Source: Thermoflexus hugenholtzii JAD2 (GTDB lineage: Bacteria; Chloroflexota; Anaerolineae; J036; Brachytrichaceae). Taken from it: 64,000 bases of DNA. The translations under genes were made by a program, and so were the position numbers. The stretch covers positions 1 through 64,000 of the forward strand of contig CAMDWA010000004.1 of assembly GCA_945877855.1 (NCBI GenBank), given 5' to 3'. Shown piece after piece: positions 7,105-15,870 of the stretch. The notes beneath the pieces were generated by a model. That model was given only the letters and a program-made list of their open reading frames with translations, was not told where the DNA came from and searched no databases. The number at the start of each line of letters is the position of its first letter. The first letter of the stretch is position 1.

Positions 7105-9372
7105 TTAGCGCATTGCCGTCGCCAATACATTCGCCATTATTTCAATGGCAACTCCCGCCTCAGCGGGGTTAAGAATGAGCGGCGGCGCTAAGCGCACCGC
7201 ACTGGGGCCAGCGCTCAGCACCAGCAAGCCTTGCTCAAAAGCAATTTGTTGCACACGATCACGCAATTCACCATCTTCGCAATTGCCACCGGCCTGTTTC
7301 ACAAAATCGAGACCGATCATCAACCCGCGCCCGCGCACATCGCCCAAACGCGGGAACTCGGCCTTTAGCTCATTCATGCCATTCATTAACACCGACCCAA
7401 CATGGGCAGCGTTATTGGTTAGCTCGCGTTCAACCAAATCGAGCGTGGCATGGGCGGCGGCGCAAGATACGGCGTTGCCGCCAAACGTGCTGCCATGCGC
7501 CCCGGCTTGCCATGTCATCAATTCTTTGCGAAACAAGGTTGCGCTGAGCGGGTAGCCGCTGGCTAGGCCTTTGGCCAGCACTACCACGTCGGGTTCGATG
7601 CCCTCATGCTCAAAGGCAAAAAATTTGCCGGTGCGCCCAACCCCCGTTTGCACCTCGTCCATAATCAGCAAAATGCCATATTCTTTGGCTAAAGCCTGTA
7701 GTTTTTGAATAAACCCGGGCGGTGGCACAATATAACCGCCTTCACCTTGAATTGGCTCCATCACAATGGCGGCCACATCTTCGGGGGCACAACTGGTTTT
7801 AAACAGATGCTGAATATGCGCAAGCACGGCATCGCCACAGGTGGCGGCGCTGCTGCCCAAGGGCGGGCGAAATGGATTGGGGAATGGCACATGCGTCACG
7901 GGATATGCCATCGCCCCAAACCCTTTTCGATACTTGGGGTTGCTGGCTGTTAATGACAACGAACCAGCGCTACGCCCATGAAACGAACCTGTAAATGCCA
8001 TGAAGTTTGGGCGCTTGGTGTGATAACGCGCAAACTTCAAAGCCACCTCAATGCCTTCGGTGCCGCTGTTGCCAAAAAACACCTTATAGTTGTTGTTTAG
8101 CTTGGCGCTTAGGCGCTCTGCCAACGAAATAACCGGATCGTGCGGAAAAACTGCCGCGCACATATGCGTCATTTTTTGCGCCTGCTCGGTCACTGCCCGC
8201 ACCACGTGGGGGTGGGCATAGCCGGTCGTGCTGACGGCGATCCCGGCCATCAAATCCAAAAATTCATTGCCGTCCACATCCGTAATCCAAACGCCATTGC
8301 CGCGCTCGGCCACAATGGGTATACCCTTGCCGTTGCTGCTGCTCATCACTGCTGCCTCACGCGCCAGCGCCGCTTGGGCGCGTGGCCCGGGCAGGGCGGT
8401 TTTTACACTGGGGCGCTTGGGGTGAATGGGAGATGCAGCGGGCAGGTTGCCATTGAGATTGGGTTGGCGCACAGCGGTTTGGCTGCTAAAAGTGCTTTCA
8501 AAAATCTTGTCGGCATTACCGGCCTCAAAGCCCTCACGGCGCATGGCGCGGGTGATGTCGGTCTTGGCGATGTGGGCATAGGCTGGCATCACCCGCCGCT
8601 CGGCAAATTCGACATAGCTACCGGCGATCATGTGTTTTTCGCCACCGGCAAATTCGGCTTCGATCATTTCGGCCACTGTGCTCGATTGCAACAGCAGCCC
8701 ATCCGGGCTTTGCTTGACTTCGCCGCCGCTGGTGTTTAGTTGCACCCCATTGTGTTTTAAAAATTGGTTAAATTGGGCACAGGTGTCATACCCATTCGGC
8801 AAATTGTGCACACTAATGGTGTAATGATTGAGATAGTAGCGGTTATAAATGACCCATGCGGCATATTCGCTTTCGCCCATCAGGGTGCTAAATTCGGCAT
8901 AAGTGGGCAATGACCATAAAGAGCGGTGCAAAAAGCCATCAACGGCGGCGGCATCGTCTAAATTAAGCGCTAAAACAGGGTCGGTTTTAACCTGATCGGT
9001 ATATTGGGTGATGATGCGTTGTGCCGTGGCGCTTAGCTCGGTCACCCGTAATTCGCTGATAAAAATACGAGGAAATTGCGGGGTGGGGGGTGAATACCAG
9101 AAGGCGTCTAGCTTTTTTTGCGCAAAATGATATTTTTCGCGTCTTTCATAGCCATAATGTAAGAAGATTTTTTCGAGGCTTTGAATACCCAATTGTGGCA
9201 CACCCATGGTGCGAAAGGCAATATGATCGTTTTCGATATCATCGGCCCTGTTGATCAACCCTTCACGTTGCATTATTGTCGTAATGTGGGCGACATCGGG
9301 AACCCGTTGCTGATATCGCCGCATCAGCCCAGCTAAAACGTTGTGGAGGGTTGAAGATTGAGGTGTGTTCAT
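7105..9372 (-). CDS. Fusion of DUF1338 (2-oxoadipate dioxygenase type) and class III aminotransferase
   Basis: A two-domain enzyme of about 755 residues. Residues 1-305 match DUF1338, the family of HglS, an Fe(II) enzyme converting 2-oxoadipate to D-2-hydroxyglutarate in lysine catabolism; likely metal ligands are His in NDHIAFR, His in NHYTISV and Glu in SYVEFAER, plus the family block NADKIFEST. After a 40-residue linker, residues 345-755 form a fold-type I class III PLP aminotransferase, with FFGNSGTE, MDEVQTGVGRTG and the PLP lysine in VLAKGLASG (about residue 600). ATG 9372 is chosen over GTG 9384. The gene diverges from a LysR regulator across an 83-bp region. Lysine or 2-aminoadipate breakdown is the likely role; the amino donor is not determinable. 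Confidence 0.88.
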   Translation of the reverse strand: MNTPQSSTLHNVLAGLMRRYQQRVPDVAHITTIMQREGLINRADDIENDHIAFRTMGVPQLGIQSLEKIFLHYGYERREKYHFAQKKLDAFWYSPPTPQFPRIFISELRVTELSATAQRIITQYTDQVKTDPVLALNLDDAAAVDGFLHRSLWSLPTYAEFSTLMGESEYAAWVIYNRYYLNHYTISVHNLPNGYDTCAQFNQFLKHNGVQLNTSGGEVKQSPDGLLLQSSTVAEMIEAEFAGGEKHMIAGSYVEFAERRVMPAYAHIAKTDITRAMRREGFEAGNADKIFESTFSSQTAVRQPNLNGNLPAASPIHPKRPSVKTALPGPRAQAALAREAAVMSSSNGKGIPIVAERGNGVWITDVDGNEFLDLMAGIAVSTTGYAHPHVVRAVTEQAQKMTHMCAAVFPHDPVISLAERLSAKLNNNYKVFFGNSGTEGIEVALKFARYHTKRPNFMAFTGSFHGRSAGSLSLTASNPKYRKGFGAMAYPVTHVPFPNPFRPPLGSSAATCGDAVLAHIQHLFKTSCAPEDVAAIVMEPIQGEGGYIVPPPGFIQKLQALAKEYGILLIMDEVQTGVGRTGKFFAFEHEGIEPDVVVLAKGLASGYPLSATLFRKELMTWQAGAHGSTFGGNAVSCAAAHATLDLVERELTNNAAHVGSVLMNGMNELKAEFPRLGDVRGRGLMIGLDFVKQAGGNCEDGELRDRVQQIAFEQGLLVLSAGPSAVRLAPPLILNPAEAGVAIEIMANVLATAMR

Positions 9373-9410
9373 AATTGGAGTCACTTACGATGAAAATTTC
9401 TGATACAATC

Positions 9411-9427
9411 AATCAAAATTTTTGATT
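9411..9427. promoter_or_regulatory. Dyad AATCAAA-N3-TTTGATT, probable LysR operator
   Basis: A perfect 7-bp dyad lies midway between the divergent fusion gene (ATG 9372, minus) and the LysR gene (ATG 9456, plus). Position and A+T-rich inverted symmetry fit a LysR-type site controlling both directions. A TATTAT/ATTATA stretch directly before ATG 9456 may be the -10 of the regulator. Confidence 0.55.
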
Positions 9428-9455
9428 AAAAAAATTTAATTAATCATATTATACG

Positions 9456-10340
9456 ATGAACAAACCACTTGACCTTGATCAATTGGCTACATTTAAGGCG
9501 GTAGCGCAACAACTCAGTTTTACGGCGGCGGGTAAGGGGCTGGGTATGGCCCAGAGTAGCGTAACCGCCCAAATTCAAACGTTAGAGCGTCATGTGGGGG
9601 TGGCGTTGTTTGATCGGTTGGGCAAAAAAGTGGCGCTAACCGATGCCGGGCGCAAGCTGTTGGGGTATGCCGAACAATTGCTGACGATTGAGGCCGAGGC
9701 CCGTCAGATGATTGGTGGCGGCAATAGTGAGCAAATTCGGATTGGCGCGCCAGAGACATTGTTGGCGTATCGCTTGCCGTTGGTGTTGCGCCAATTTCGC
9801 CAAGCCATGCCCGGGGTGAAGCTGGTGCTGAAGCCCGGCATCAGTGCCCATTTGCGCGAAGAGGTGCGCGAGGGGCGGCTCGATTTTGCGTTTACGCTTG
9901 ACCATATTAGCCAACACCCGATGTTGCACAGCCAAGTGTTGCGCCCAGAGCCGGTGGTGCTGATCGCCCCGCCCAATCACCCACTAAGCCTGTTGCCAGC
10001 AGTGCACCCTGCCGATTTGAGTAACGAAACGCTGTTGCTGACCGAGGCCGGTGGCAGTTATCGCATGGCGTTTGAACATGCTTTGTCTGAGGCTGGGGTT
10101 GTGCCAGCCGATGTGCTGGAGTTTGCCAGCATTGAGGCCGAGATTCAGTGCGTCATGGCGGGGTTGGGCATTGCGGTTTTGCCCGAGGTGGCGGTGCGTG
10201 AAGATGTGGCGCGGCAGCGGGTGGCGATTTTGGCGTGGCAGGGGCTGCCGCTGGGCGGGTATATGCAAATGGTGTGGCACAAAGACAAGGTGTTTGGGGC
10301 GGCGTTGCAGGTGCTGCGTGATTTGGCGGGGGTGGGGTAA
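9456..10340 (+). CDS. LysR family transcriptional regulator
   Basis: A 294-residue DNA-binding regulator. Residues 5-65 are the LysR winged helix-turn-helix (LDQLATFKAVAQQLSFTAAG, then SSVTAQIQTLERHVGVALF), followed by a periplasmic-binding-like effector domain (from about residue 90). It is divergently transcribed from the DUF1338-aminotransferase gene, the classical layout for a LysR regulator and its target, with a dyad in the shared region. Lysine, 2-aminoadipate or 2-oxoadipate would be logical co-inducers, but this is inference. Its stop codon is followed without a gap by GGGGATT heptamers, which also encode the end of the convergent Fic gene. Confidence 0.92.
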   Translation: MNKPLDLDQLATFKAVAQQLSFTAAGKGLGMAQSSVTAQIQTLERHVGVALFDRLGKKVALTDAGRKLLGYAEQLLTIEAEARQMIGGGNSEQIRIGAPETLLAYRLPLVLRQFRQAMPGVKLVLKPGISAHLREEVREGRLDFAFTLDHISQHPMLHSQVLRPEPVVLIAPPNHPLSLLPAVHPADLSNETLLLTEAGGSYRMAFEHALSEAGVVPADVLEFASIEAEIQCVMAGLGIAVLPEVAVREDVARQRVAILAWQGLPLGGYMQMVWHKDKVFGAALQVLRDLAGVG

Positions 10341-10370
10341 GGGGATTAGGGATTGGGGATTGGGGATTGG
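10341..10370. repeat. GGGGATT heptamer array forming the 3' end of the Fic gene
   Basis: GGGGATT, AGGGATT, GGGGATT, GGGGATT and a trailing GG follow the LysR stop codon directly. On the minus strand the same bases encode the last Fic residues (SPIPNP) and its stop codon at 10346-10348. No facing array is visible here. Confidence 0.8.
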
Positions 10371-11701
10371 AGCGCTGCCCGAATACGTGCTAGGGCATAT
10401 TTAGTACATTCGGTAATAATTTGTTGTTTTTGTTCAGCATCAAGTGATTCTTCATATCGCTTTTCGATAATTTTACTTTCTCCATAGTGAATTAGGTATG
10501 CTGAGGGATAGAATTCAAACATGAGCTTAAATTTAAAAGCTGCTGATTGCTTGTTGCCATAATTAGGCTCGTTAAGATATACCATGATCGACAAGTTTTG
10601 AAAGTCATCTTTGCTGAGATTTTCCGGCTCTTGTTTCTCCTTTTCTAGCGTTTCATGCAGCCACCATCGATTATTGCCATGCCCGCTATTGTTTTTAAAT
10701 TCGATAAATCTGTTTTTGTTAAATAATTCATAAAACTGACTATGTTTTGCCTCGAATTGTTGAAATAAATCTCGAATACTATGTTCGTAAAGATCGTAGA
10801 TGACAGCATTATTGCGTAGCAAGGGGTTTTGGCTTTTTTGTGCTACGTGACGTTTGAAGATCGAAATTTCTTTATCAATATCGTCGGGTTCTTCGATGCT
10901 TTCGCCACGTGCGGCTTTGAGTGTGAGTTCTAGACTCCAAATGAGTTGACGGGCAATGTAATCGACGAAGGCAGCTTCATTGCCTGTGTCGGCTTGGTTT
11001 AGGGCAAATAGGTATTGGCGTTTGTCGGCAGATTTGATGATGACGGGTGGTAAGCCATGTTTTAGCAGAATGTAGTTCATCACCAAACGCGAAATTCGCC
11101 CATTGCCATCATCAAAAGGATGAATACGCACGAATTTGTAATGTAGTCGCGCCGCTAATTCGGCGGGATGCATATTGCCATTTTGTTCGGCTTCGCGTAA
11201 CCAGCGCATCAAATCGCCCATTAACATCGGCGTATCTATCACTGAAGCATATTCAAATATTTCGCCATTTTCAAGTCGCACCGAATTTGGATATTTTTTG
11301 TAGTTGCCGATCTTGATCAAGCGCCGTGTCGGCTGTCCATCGAGGGTGATGGCTTCTTTCCAAAAAGGCCGCACCAAAATTGTTTGGTGCAAAAGTTTAA
11401 TGTCTACTTCAGTGAGCGGTCGCTCGTAATCAGCCGCCCAAGTTTGAATTAATTTAAACGCCACGTCGTGCGCCTTCATCTCCTCAAATTCACGATAAAC
11501 GTGATTGCCTTGGGTTTTGTCGAAAATGAGCAACAAGGCTGTTTCCCCGTAGGTGAGCGTGTTGCCTTCGATGTGGTTAGAGTTATAGTTAAATTCGAGA
11601 CGAAATTTTTGATCCAGCTTTGTCTGAAATGTTGGGTTTATTGGCAACATTGCCGTTAAATTTTCTTTTAACGAATTAATCTGTTGAATCAAGTTTGTCA
11701 T
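10346..11701 (-). CDS. Fic family protein (probable AMP transferase)
   Basis: A 451-residue Fic-domain protein. The catalytic loop HPFDDGNGR at residues 194-202 is complete, so nucleotidyl (usually AMP) transfer to a hydroxyl side chain of a target protein is expected. An inhibitory-helix motif of the form S-x3-E-G is visible at residues 41-46 (SNHIEG), before the Fic core, as in class II, self-inhibited Fic proteins. The C-terminal 190 residues resemble no domain I recognise and contain an Asn/Lys/Phe-rich stretch. The final residues SPIPNP derive from a heptamer repeat. It is convergent to the LysR gene with no linked partner, so the target is unknown; a role in stress or defence is possible. 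Confidence 0.88.
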   Translation of the reverse strand: MTNLIQQINSLKENLTAMLPINPTFQTKLDQKFRLEFNYNSNHIEGNTLTYGETALLLIFDKTQGNHVYREFEEMKAHDVAFKLIQTWAADYERPLTEVDIKLLHQTILVRPFWKEAITLDGQPTRRLIKIGNYKKYPNSVRLENGEIFEYASVIDTPMLMGDLMRWLREAEQNGNMHPAELAARLHYKFVRIHPFDDGNGRISRLVMNYILLKHGLPPVIIKSADKRQYLFALNQADTGNEAAFVDYIARQLIWSLELTLKAARGESIEEPDDIDKEISIFKRHVAQKSQNPLLRNNAVIYDLYEHSIRDLFQQFEAKHSQFYELFNKNRFIEFKNNSGHGNNRWWLHETLEKEKQEPENLSKDDFQNLSIMVYLNEPNYGNKQSAAFKFKLMFEFYPSAYLIHYGESKIIEKRYEESLDAEQKQQIITECTKYALARIRAALQSPIPNP

Positions 11702-11825
11702 GGTTTTTTACAGCAATTTTGGGAAAGATGTTTGTATGCCCGCAATAACCGGCATCAACGCTAACGATATTTTAGCTGCGCTTTAAAAATCGGGTTTCTT
11801 CAAACACCCCGATTCGCAAATATCT

Positions 11826-13979
11826 TTAACGATCACGCAGCACTGCCAGCCACACCCGTTTGTCGAGTGTTTGGGGCAAAAGCGCATAGTGGGCCGTTAA
11901 GGTAGCGTCTTGGTTGGGGGTGTTAAACACGTGGGTGTTGGCGGCCCCATTGGCCCAACGCGCAAAAATGGCGGTTTGGCTGTTGGTAAATTGGGTGTCG
12001 GGCGCACGCAGGCTGAGGCTGTAATTGGCCCACGATGTAAATGTATGCGGGGTAGTAATGACGCGGCTATTGAGCAGCAGGCTGAGGCCGCTGGGTTGGG
12101 TGGCGAGGGTGATCTCGACCCGTTGTGGTTGCAAGGTGCGTGTGATGGTTTGGGCTAGGCCTTGCGAATCGGTGGCGGTGAGTTGCACTTCTAAATCGCT
12201 TTGCACTGCGTCTAAATCTTCGGGTGGTGGCATGGTAAACGAGAGCCGAGTGCCTTTTGTTGGGGCAATATAGGGGTGTGAATGGCTGTTTTGTGGGTTG
12301 TTTTGGTCAACATGATGCAGCAAAACACGCCATAACAATGCGTCGGCAGGCACAGCGCCATCTTCGGCATCGCTGGCGTTGGCTTGCAGGTGAATGGCTT
12401 GTTTGACGGCATAGGCGGCGGGTATGGCCTCATTCACAAAAGCCAAGTTGGGTGGGCTGTTCCCCACATCAACCCGCATTTCAAATACTTGCGAGGCCTC
12501 ATTTGCCGCATCTAACGCGGTGACGCTGGCGGTGTAAACACCGTTGGCGGCGTAGGTGTGGCTGATGGCGGCTGCGGTGCTGACGACATAGGTGCTGTTA
12601 TCGCCAAAACGCCAAATATAGCGCAGCGGGTCTTGATTGGCATCGCTGGCGTTGGCGGTGAATTGGACGGTGAGCGGGGCGGGGCCATAACTGGGGGCGG
12701 CGTTGGCGCTGACTTGGGGCGCAAGGTTGGCATTGCCGACATAATCGATGCGGTGTAATTCGCCGTGTGTGCCTTGGTAATAATTGTAAGTTAGGTAATA
12801 CAGCGCATTGTCGGCGGCGTTAAAACGCATCGACACAATCGCCCCTAAGTCGTAGCCAAATAAATCGGCATGAAAGCCAGCGGGGCCGGGGATGAGGGTG
12901 TAAATGCGCCCGCAGACGATATCGGCAAATAGATAATTGCCCTGAAAAGGCGACACCCAAGCTGTCGTTGGCACAAATGCGCCGCCGGTGATGCCCGAAC
13001 AGCCATTGCGGTGGCTATAGCTGTGAATTGGGTTGTTGAGGTTGGGCTGGGTTGCGCAGTCGGTGAATGAGTCTTTTTTGCATTCGCCCTCGCGCATGGG
13101 CCAGCCATAATTGGCGTTGGCGATGCCGTCGTTTATTTCTTCCCACGCGCCTTGGCCGACATCATGAATAAAAAATTGGCTGCTATTGGGTTTGAAACTA
13201 AGCCGCCAAGGGTTGCGCAGCCCATAGGCAAATATCTCTTGGCATGGGCCTGTGCCATTTTGCGGGGCGTTGGGGTTGCCGCAGCGCCGTGCGTTGGCGG
13301 TGGCGGCATAAGGGTTGGTTGGCGGGATGCTGCCATCGGGCGCAATGCGCAATATTTTGCCCGATAGCTCGCCTAAATTTTGTGCCAATTGCCCGCCTGT
13401 GCCAGAATCGCCCACCCCAAGGTATAAATAGCCGTCACCGCCAAAGCGTAAAGCCCCGCCATTGTGGTTGGCCATCACTGACAAAATAGCGTCAATAAGC
13501 ACCGTTTCACTGTTGGGGTCGATGACATTTGCCGCGTTTAAGGTAAAGCGTGACAAGCGGTTAACGGGTTTTAAGGAAGTTTCGCAGTCTGTTTTTTTGA
13601 CTTGGGCGCGATAGGTGTAATAGAGGTAAATGTAGCGATTTTGGGCAAAATTGGGGTCGATTTCAATCGCCGATAGCCCGCGTTCCCAGTTGTCGCAGGT
13701 TTGGGCCGAGAGATCGAGGGCGGGTGTTGGCAATACGTTGCCATTTTGTATGATGTAAACTCGCCCCGATTGCACCGCAACCAAAATGCGTTGGTCGGGC
13801 AAAATGGCAAAGTCGGTGGCTTCGTCTAAATTGGCGATGCGAGTATCGGCAAATCCGGCCTCAAGCACTGGGGTGCGGGCGTGGGTGAGGTTGGGTGTTG
13901 TGCTAAGGCTGGCGCTAAAACTGAGGATGAGCGTGAAAATGGCGCAAAGGGTGCGTGTGAGCTGCGATGAAGGCGACAT
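11826..13979 (-). CDS. Secreted PQQ-dependent sugar dehydrogenase with PKD domain
   Basis: About 717 residues. A signal peptide (hydrophobic core LCAIFTLILSFSASL) is followed by a six-bladed propeller of the glucose/sorbosone dehydrogenase family (about residues 40-420; NWERGLSAIEIDPNF, HNGGALRFGGDGYLYLGVGD, YGLRNPWRLSF and GAWEEINDG are typical). Such enzymes oxidise aldose sugars with PQQ outside the cytoplasm. Next comes a PKD domain (about 430-520; APLTVQFTANASD, WRFGDN) and a C-terminal beta-rich extension ending in a repeat-like tail. ATG 13979 is chosen because it directly precedes the signal peptide. No PQQ synthesis gene is in the window. It stands alone, divergent from pyrG. Confidence 0.87.
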   Translation of the reverse strand: MSPSSQLTRTLCAIFTLILSFSASLSTTPNLTHARTPVLEAGFADTRIANLDEATDFAILPDQRILVAVQSGRVYIIQNGNVLPTPALDLSAQTCDNWERGLSAIEIDPNFAQNRYIYLYYTYRAQVKKTDCETSLKPVNRLSRFTLNAANVIDPNSETVLIDAILSVMANHNGGALRFGGDGYLYLGVGDSGTGGQLAQNLGELSGKILRIAPDGSIPPTNPYAATANARRCGNPNAPQNGTGPCQEIFAYGLRNPWRLSFKPNSSQFFIHDVGQGAWEEINDGIANANYGWPMREGECKKDSFTDCATQPNLNNPIHSYSHRNGCSGITGGAFVPTTAWVSPFQGNYLFADIVCGRIYTLIPGPAGFHADLFGYDLGAIVSMRFNAADNALYYLTYNYYQGTHGELHRIDYVGNANLAPQVSANAAPSYGPAPLTVQFTANASDANQDPLRYIWRFGDNSTYVVSTAAAISHTYAANGVYTASVTALDAANEASQVFEMRVDVGNSPPNLAFVNEAIPAAYAVKQAIHLQANASDAEDGAVPADALLWRVLLHHVDQNNPQNSHSHPYIAPTKGTRLSFTMPPPEDLDAVQSDLEVQLTATDSQGLAQTITRTLQPQRVEITLATQPSGLSLLLNSRVITTPHTFTSWANYSLSLRAPDTQFTNSQTAIFARWANGAANTHVFNTPNQDATLTAHYALLPQTLDKRVWLAVLRDR

Positions 13980-14110
13980 TGGGTTATTATAGACAAGCTG
14001 ATCTCGCTTTTGCAGAATGCGCGTCTGGGGACGCGCACTAAGCACTGCGCGACTTGCTGATTTGTTGATTCGCCGATTTGAGATATTTCAACAGCCTTAT
14101 ATAAAGCGGT

Positions 14111-14124
14111 TACAATAAAATCCC
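14111..14124 (+). promoter_or_regulatory. -10 box and zero-length leader of pyrG
   Basis: TACAAT at 14111-14116 ends 8 nt before the GTG start of pyrG at 14125, and there is no Shine-Dalgarno between. This is the layout of a leaderless mRNA. Confidence 0.5.
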
Positions 14125-15777
14125 GTGAAAAAATTTATCTTCCTCACGGGTGGTGTCGTAAGTTCGGTTGGCAAAGGTGTAACAGCAGCGGCGATGGGCC
14201 GCGTGCTAAAAGCGCGTGGTTTGCGCGTTGCCATTCAAAAACTCGACCCTTATCTCAATGTAGATCCCGGCACGATGTCGCCCTATCAACATGGCGAAGT
14301 ATTTGTTACCGAAGACGGGGCAGAAACTGACCTCGACTTAGGGCATTATGAGCGGTTTACCGATGAAAACTTGACCCGCGCCAGCAACTTTACCACTGGG
14401 CAAGTGTATAACGAAGTGCTGCAAAAAGAGCGGCGCGGCGATTATCTCGGCAAAACCATTCAAGTCATTCCGCATGTTACAGGCGAGATCAAACGCCGCA
14501 TTGCCTTGGTTGCCAAAACCAATGCCGATGTGATTATTTGTGAAGTGGGCGGCACGGTAGGCGATATCGAAGCCATGCCGTTTCTCGAAGCCATTCGCCA
14601 AATGCGGCGCGATGTTGGGCGCGAGAACACCATGTATGTGCATGTCACCTTTTTGCCGATGATTGGCGCGACTGGTGAACAAAAAACCAAGCCATCGCAG
14701 CACAGTGTGCGTGACCTACGTGGGGCTGGCATTCAGCCCGATGCCATCATCGCCCGCAGCGATTTGCCGGTAGATGATGATGTGCGCAATAAATTGGCCC
14801 TGTTTTGCGATGTCGAACCACGCGCAGTGATTCCCATGCCAACCGTCAAAAGCCTGTATGAAGTGCCGGTATTGCTCGAGCAGTTGGGTTTTGGTGATTT
14901 GATTTGCGAGCGGATGGGCATTGCGCAAAGCCGCGCCGCCGATTTGAGCGCTTGGAAAACCATGATGCTGGCGGTGCAGCGCCCCAAACCCGAAATTAAG
15001 ATCGCCATTGTCGGCAAATATGCCGATTTACCCGATGCTTATTTTAGTGTGCGCGAGTCGCTTTATCATGCCGGCGTGGCGTGTGATCGTGATGTCAAGA
15101 TTGACTGGATCAACAGTGAACAATTGGAACGCGATAAGAATGGCGAGCTAATGGCGCGGGTGAAGGCGGCTCAGGGCATTGTGGTGCCGGGTGGTTTTGG
15201 CGAGCGCGGTATTGAGGGCAAAGTCAAGACGGCGCATTATGCGCGCGAGCATAAAGTGCCGTATCTCGGCTTGTGTTTGGGGATGCAAATTATGTGTATT
15301 GAATTTGCGCGGCATGTGTTGCACACCGACGAGGTGAATAGCACCGAATTCGACCCTGCGACTGCCCATCCGATCATCGACCTGATGCCAGATCAGCGTG
15401 ACATTAGCGATATGGGGGGCACCATGCGTTTGGGCGCATACCCATGTAAATTGACCCCAAATACGAAGGCTTATCACGCTTATGCCGCCGCCGAGGCCGA
15501 ATCGGCTGAGGCAGTGGCAACGGAGCAGGCGATTACCATTCACGAGCGTCATCGTCATCGTTATGAGTTCAACAATCAATATCGCAAACAACTCAGCGAT
15601 GCTGGCATGATCTTTAGCGGGGTTTCTCCCGATAATCATCTGGTAGAGATCAGCGAATTTCGAGATCATCCGTTTATGCTGGGCAGCCAATTTCACCCTG
15701 AATTTAAGAGCCGACCGAATCGCCCCCATCCTTTGTTTAAGGCCTTTATCGAGGCGTGTATTGCTAGAATAGATTAG
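14125..15777 (+). CDS. pyrG: CTP synthase
   Basis: Converts UTP, ATP and glutamine to CTP, the last step of pyrimidine nucleotide synthesis, in the cytoplasm. The 550-residue length is normal. The N-terminal amidoligase half starts KKFIFLTGGVVSSVGKG and contains the phosphate-binding and Mg-binding segments (QKLDPYLNVDPGTMSP, CEVGGTVGDIE). The glutaminase half has the nucleophile Cys in LGLCLGMQ and the catalytic His-Glu in QFHPEFKSRP. The start is GTG 14125, since residues from MKKFIF align with the family. It is monocistronic, divergent from the sugar dehydrogenase, with a hairpin after the stop. Confidence 0.98.
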   Translation: MKKFIFLTGGVVSSVGKGVTAAAMGRVLKARGLRVAIQKLDPYLNVDPGTMSPYQHGEVFVTEDGAETDLDLGHYERFTDENLTRASNFTTGQVYNEVLQKERRGDYLGKTIQVIPHVTGEIKRRIALVAKTNADVIICEVGGTVGDIEAMPFLEAIRQMRRDVGRENTMYVHVTFLPMIGATGEQKTKPSQHSVRDLRGAGIQPDAIIARSDLPVDDDVRNKLALFCDVEPRAVIPMPTVKSLYEVPVLLEQLGFGDLICERMGIAQSRAADLSAWKTMMLAVQRPKPEIKIAIVGKYADLPDAYFSVRESLYHAGVACDRDVKIDWINSEQLERDKNGELMARVKAAQGIVVPGGFGERGIEGKVKTAHYAREHKVPYLGLCLGMQIMCIEFARHVLHTDEVNSTEFDPATAHPIIDLMPDQRDISDMGGTMRLGAYPCKLTPNTKAYHAYAAAEAESAEAVATEQAITIHERHRHRYEFNNQYRKQLSDAGMIFSGVSPDNHLVEISEFRDHPFMLGSQFHPEFKSRPNRPHPLFKAFIEACIARID

Positions 15778-15785
15778 GAATGCTG

Positions 15786-15818
15786 TCAGGGGCGCCGTCA
15801 TCTTGACGGCGCTCCTGA
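15786..15818 (+). terminator. GC-rich hairpin after pyrG
   Basis: Arms of 15 nt with one bulge-type mismatch (TCAGG-G-GCGCCGTCA, loop TCT, TGACGGCGC-T-CCTGA) start 9 nt after the pyrG stop. No U-run follows, so termination efficiency is uncertain. Confidence 0.6.
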
Positions 15819-15855
15819 TGGTGTTCCAGTTATGGAAAGTGGGTTGTCATCACTG

Positions 15856-15861
15856 TATAAT
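15856..15861 (+). promoter_or_regulatory. -10 box of the tyrosine recombinase gene
   Basis: A consensus TATAAT ends 9 nt before ATG 15871. No Shine-Dalgarno is present, again suggesting a leaderless transcript. The -35 region is weak. Confidence 0.5.
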
Positions 15862-15870
15862 CTTTGACGT

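Noticed and set aside
8140-8739. 199-codon plus-strand frame opposite the aminotransferase fusion
   Set aside because: Composition is that of an antisense frame of a G+C-rich gene, and no motif is recognisable.
15148-15801. 217-codon minus-strand frame opposite pyrG
   Set aside because: Lies within the pyrG coding sequence and shows no family features.
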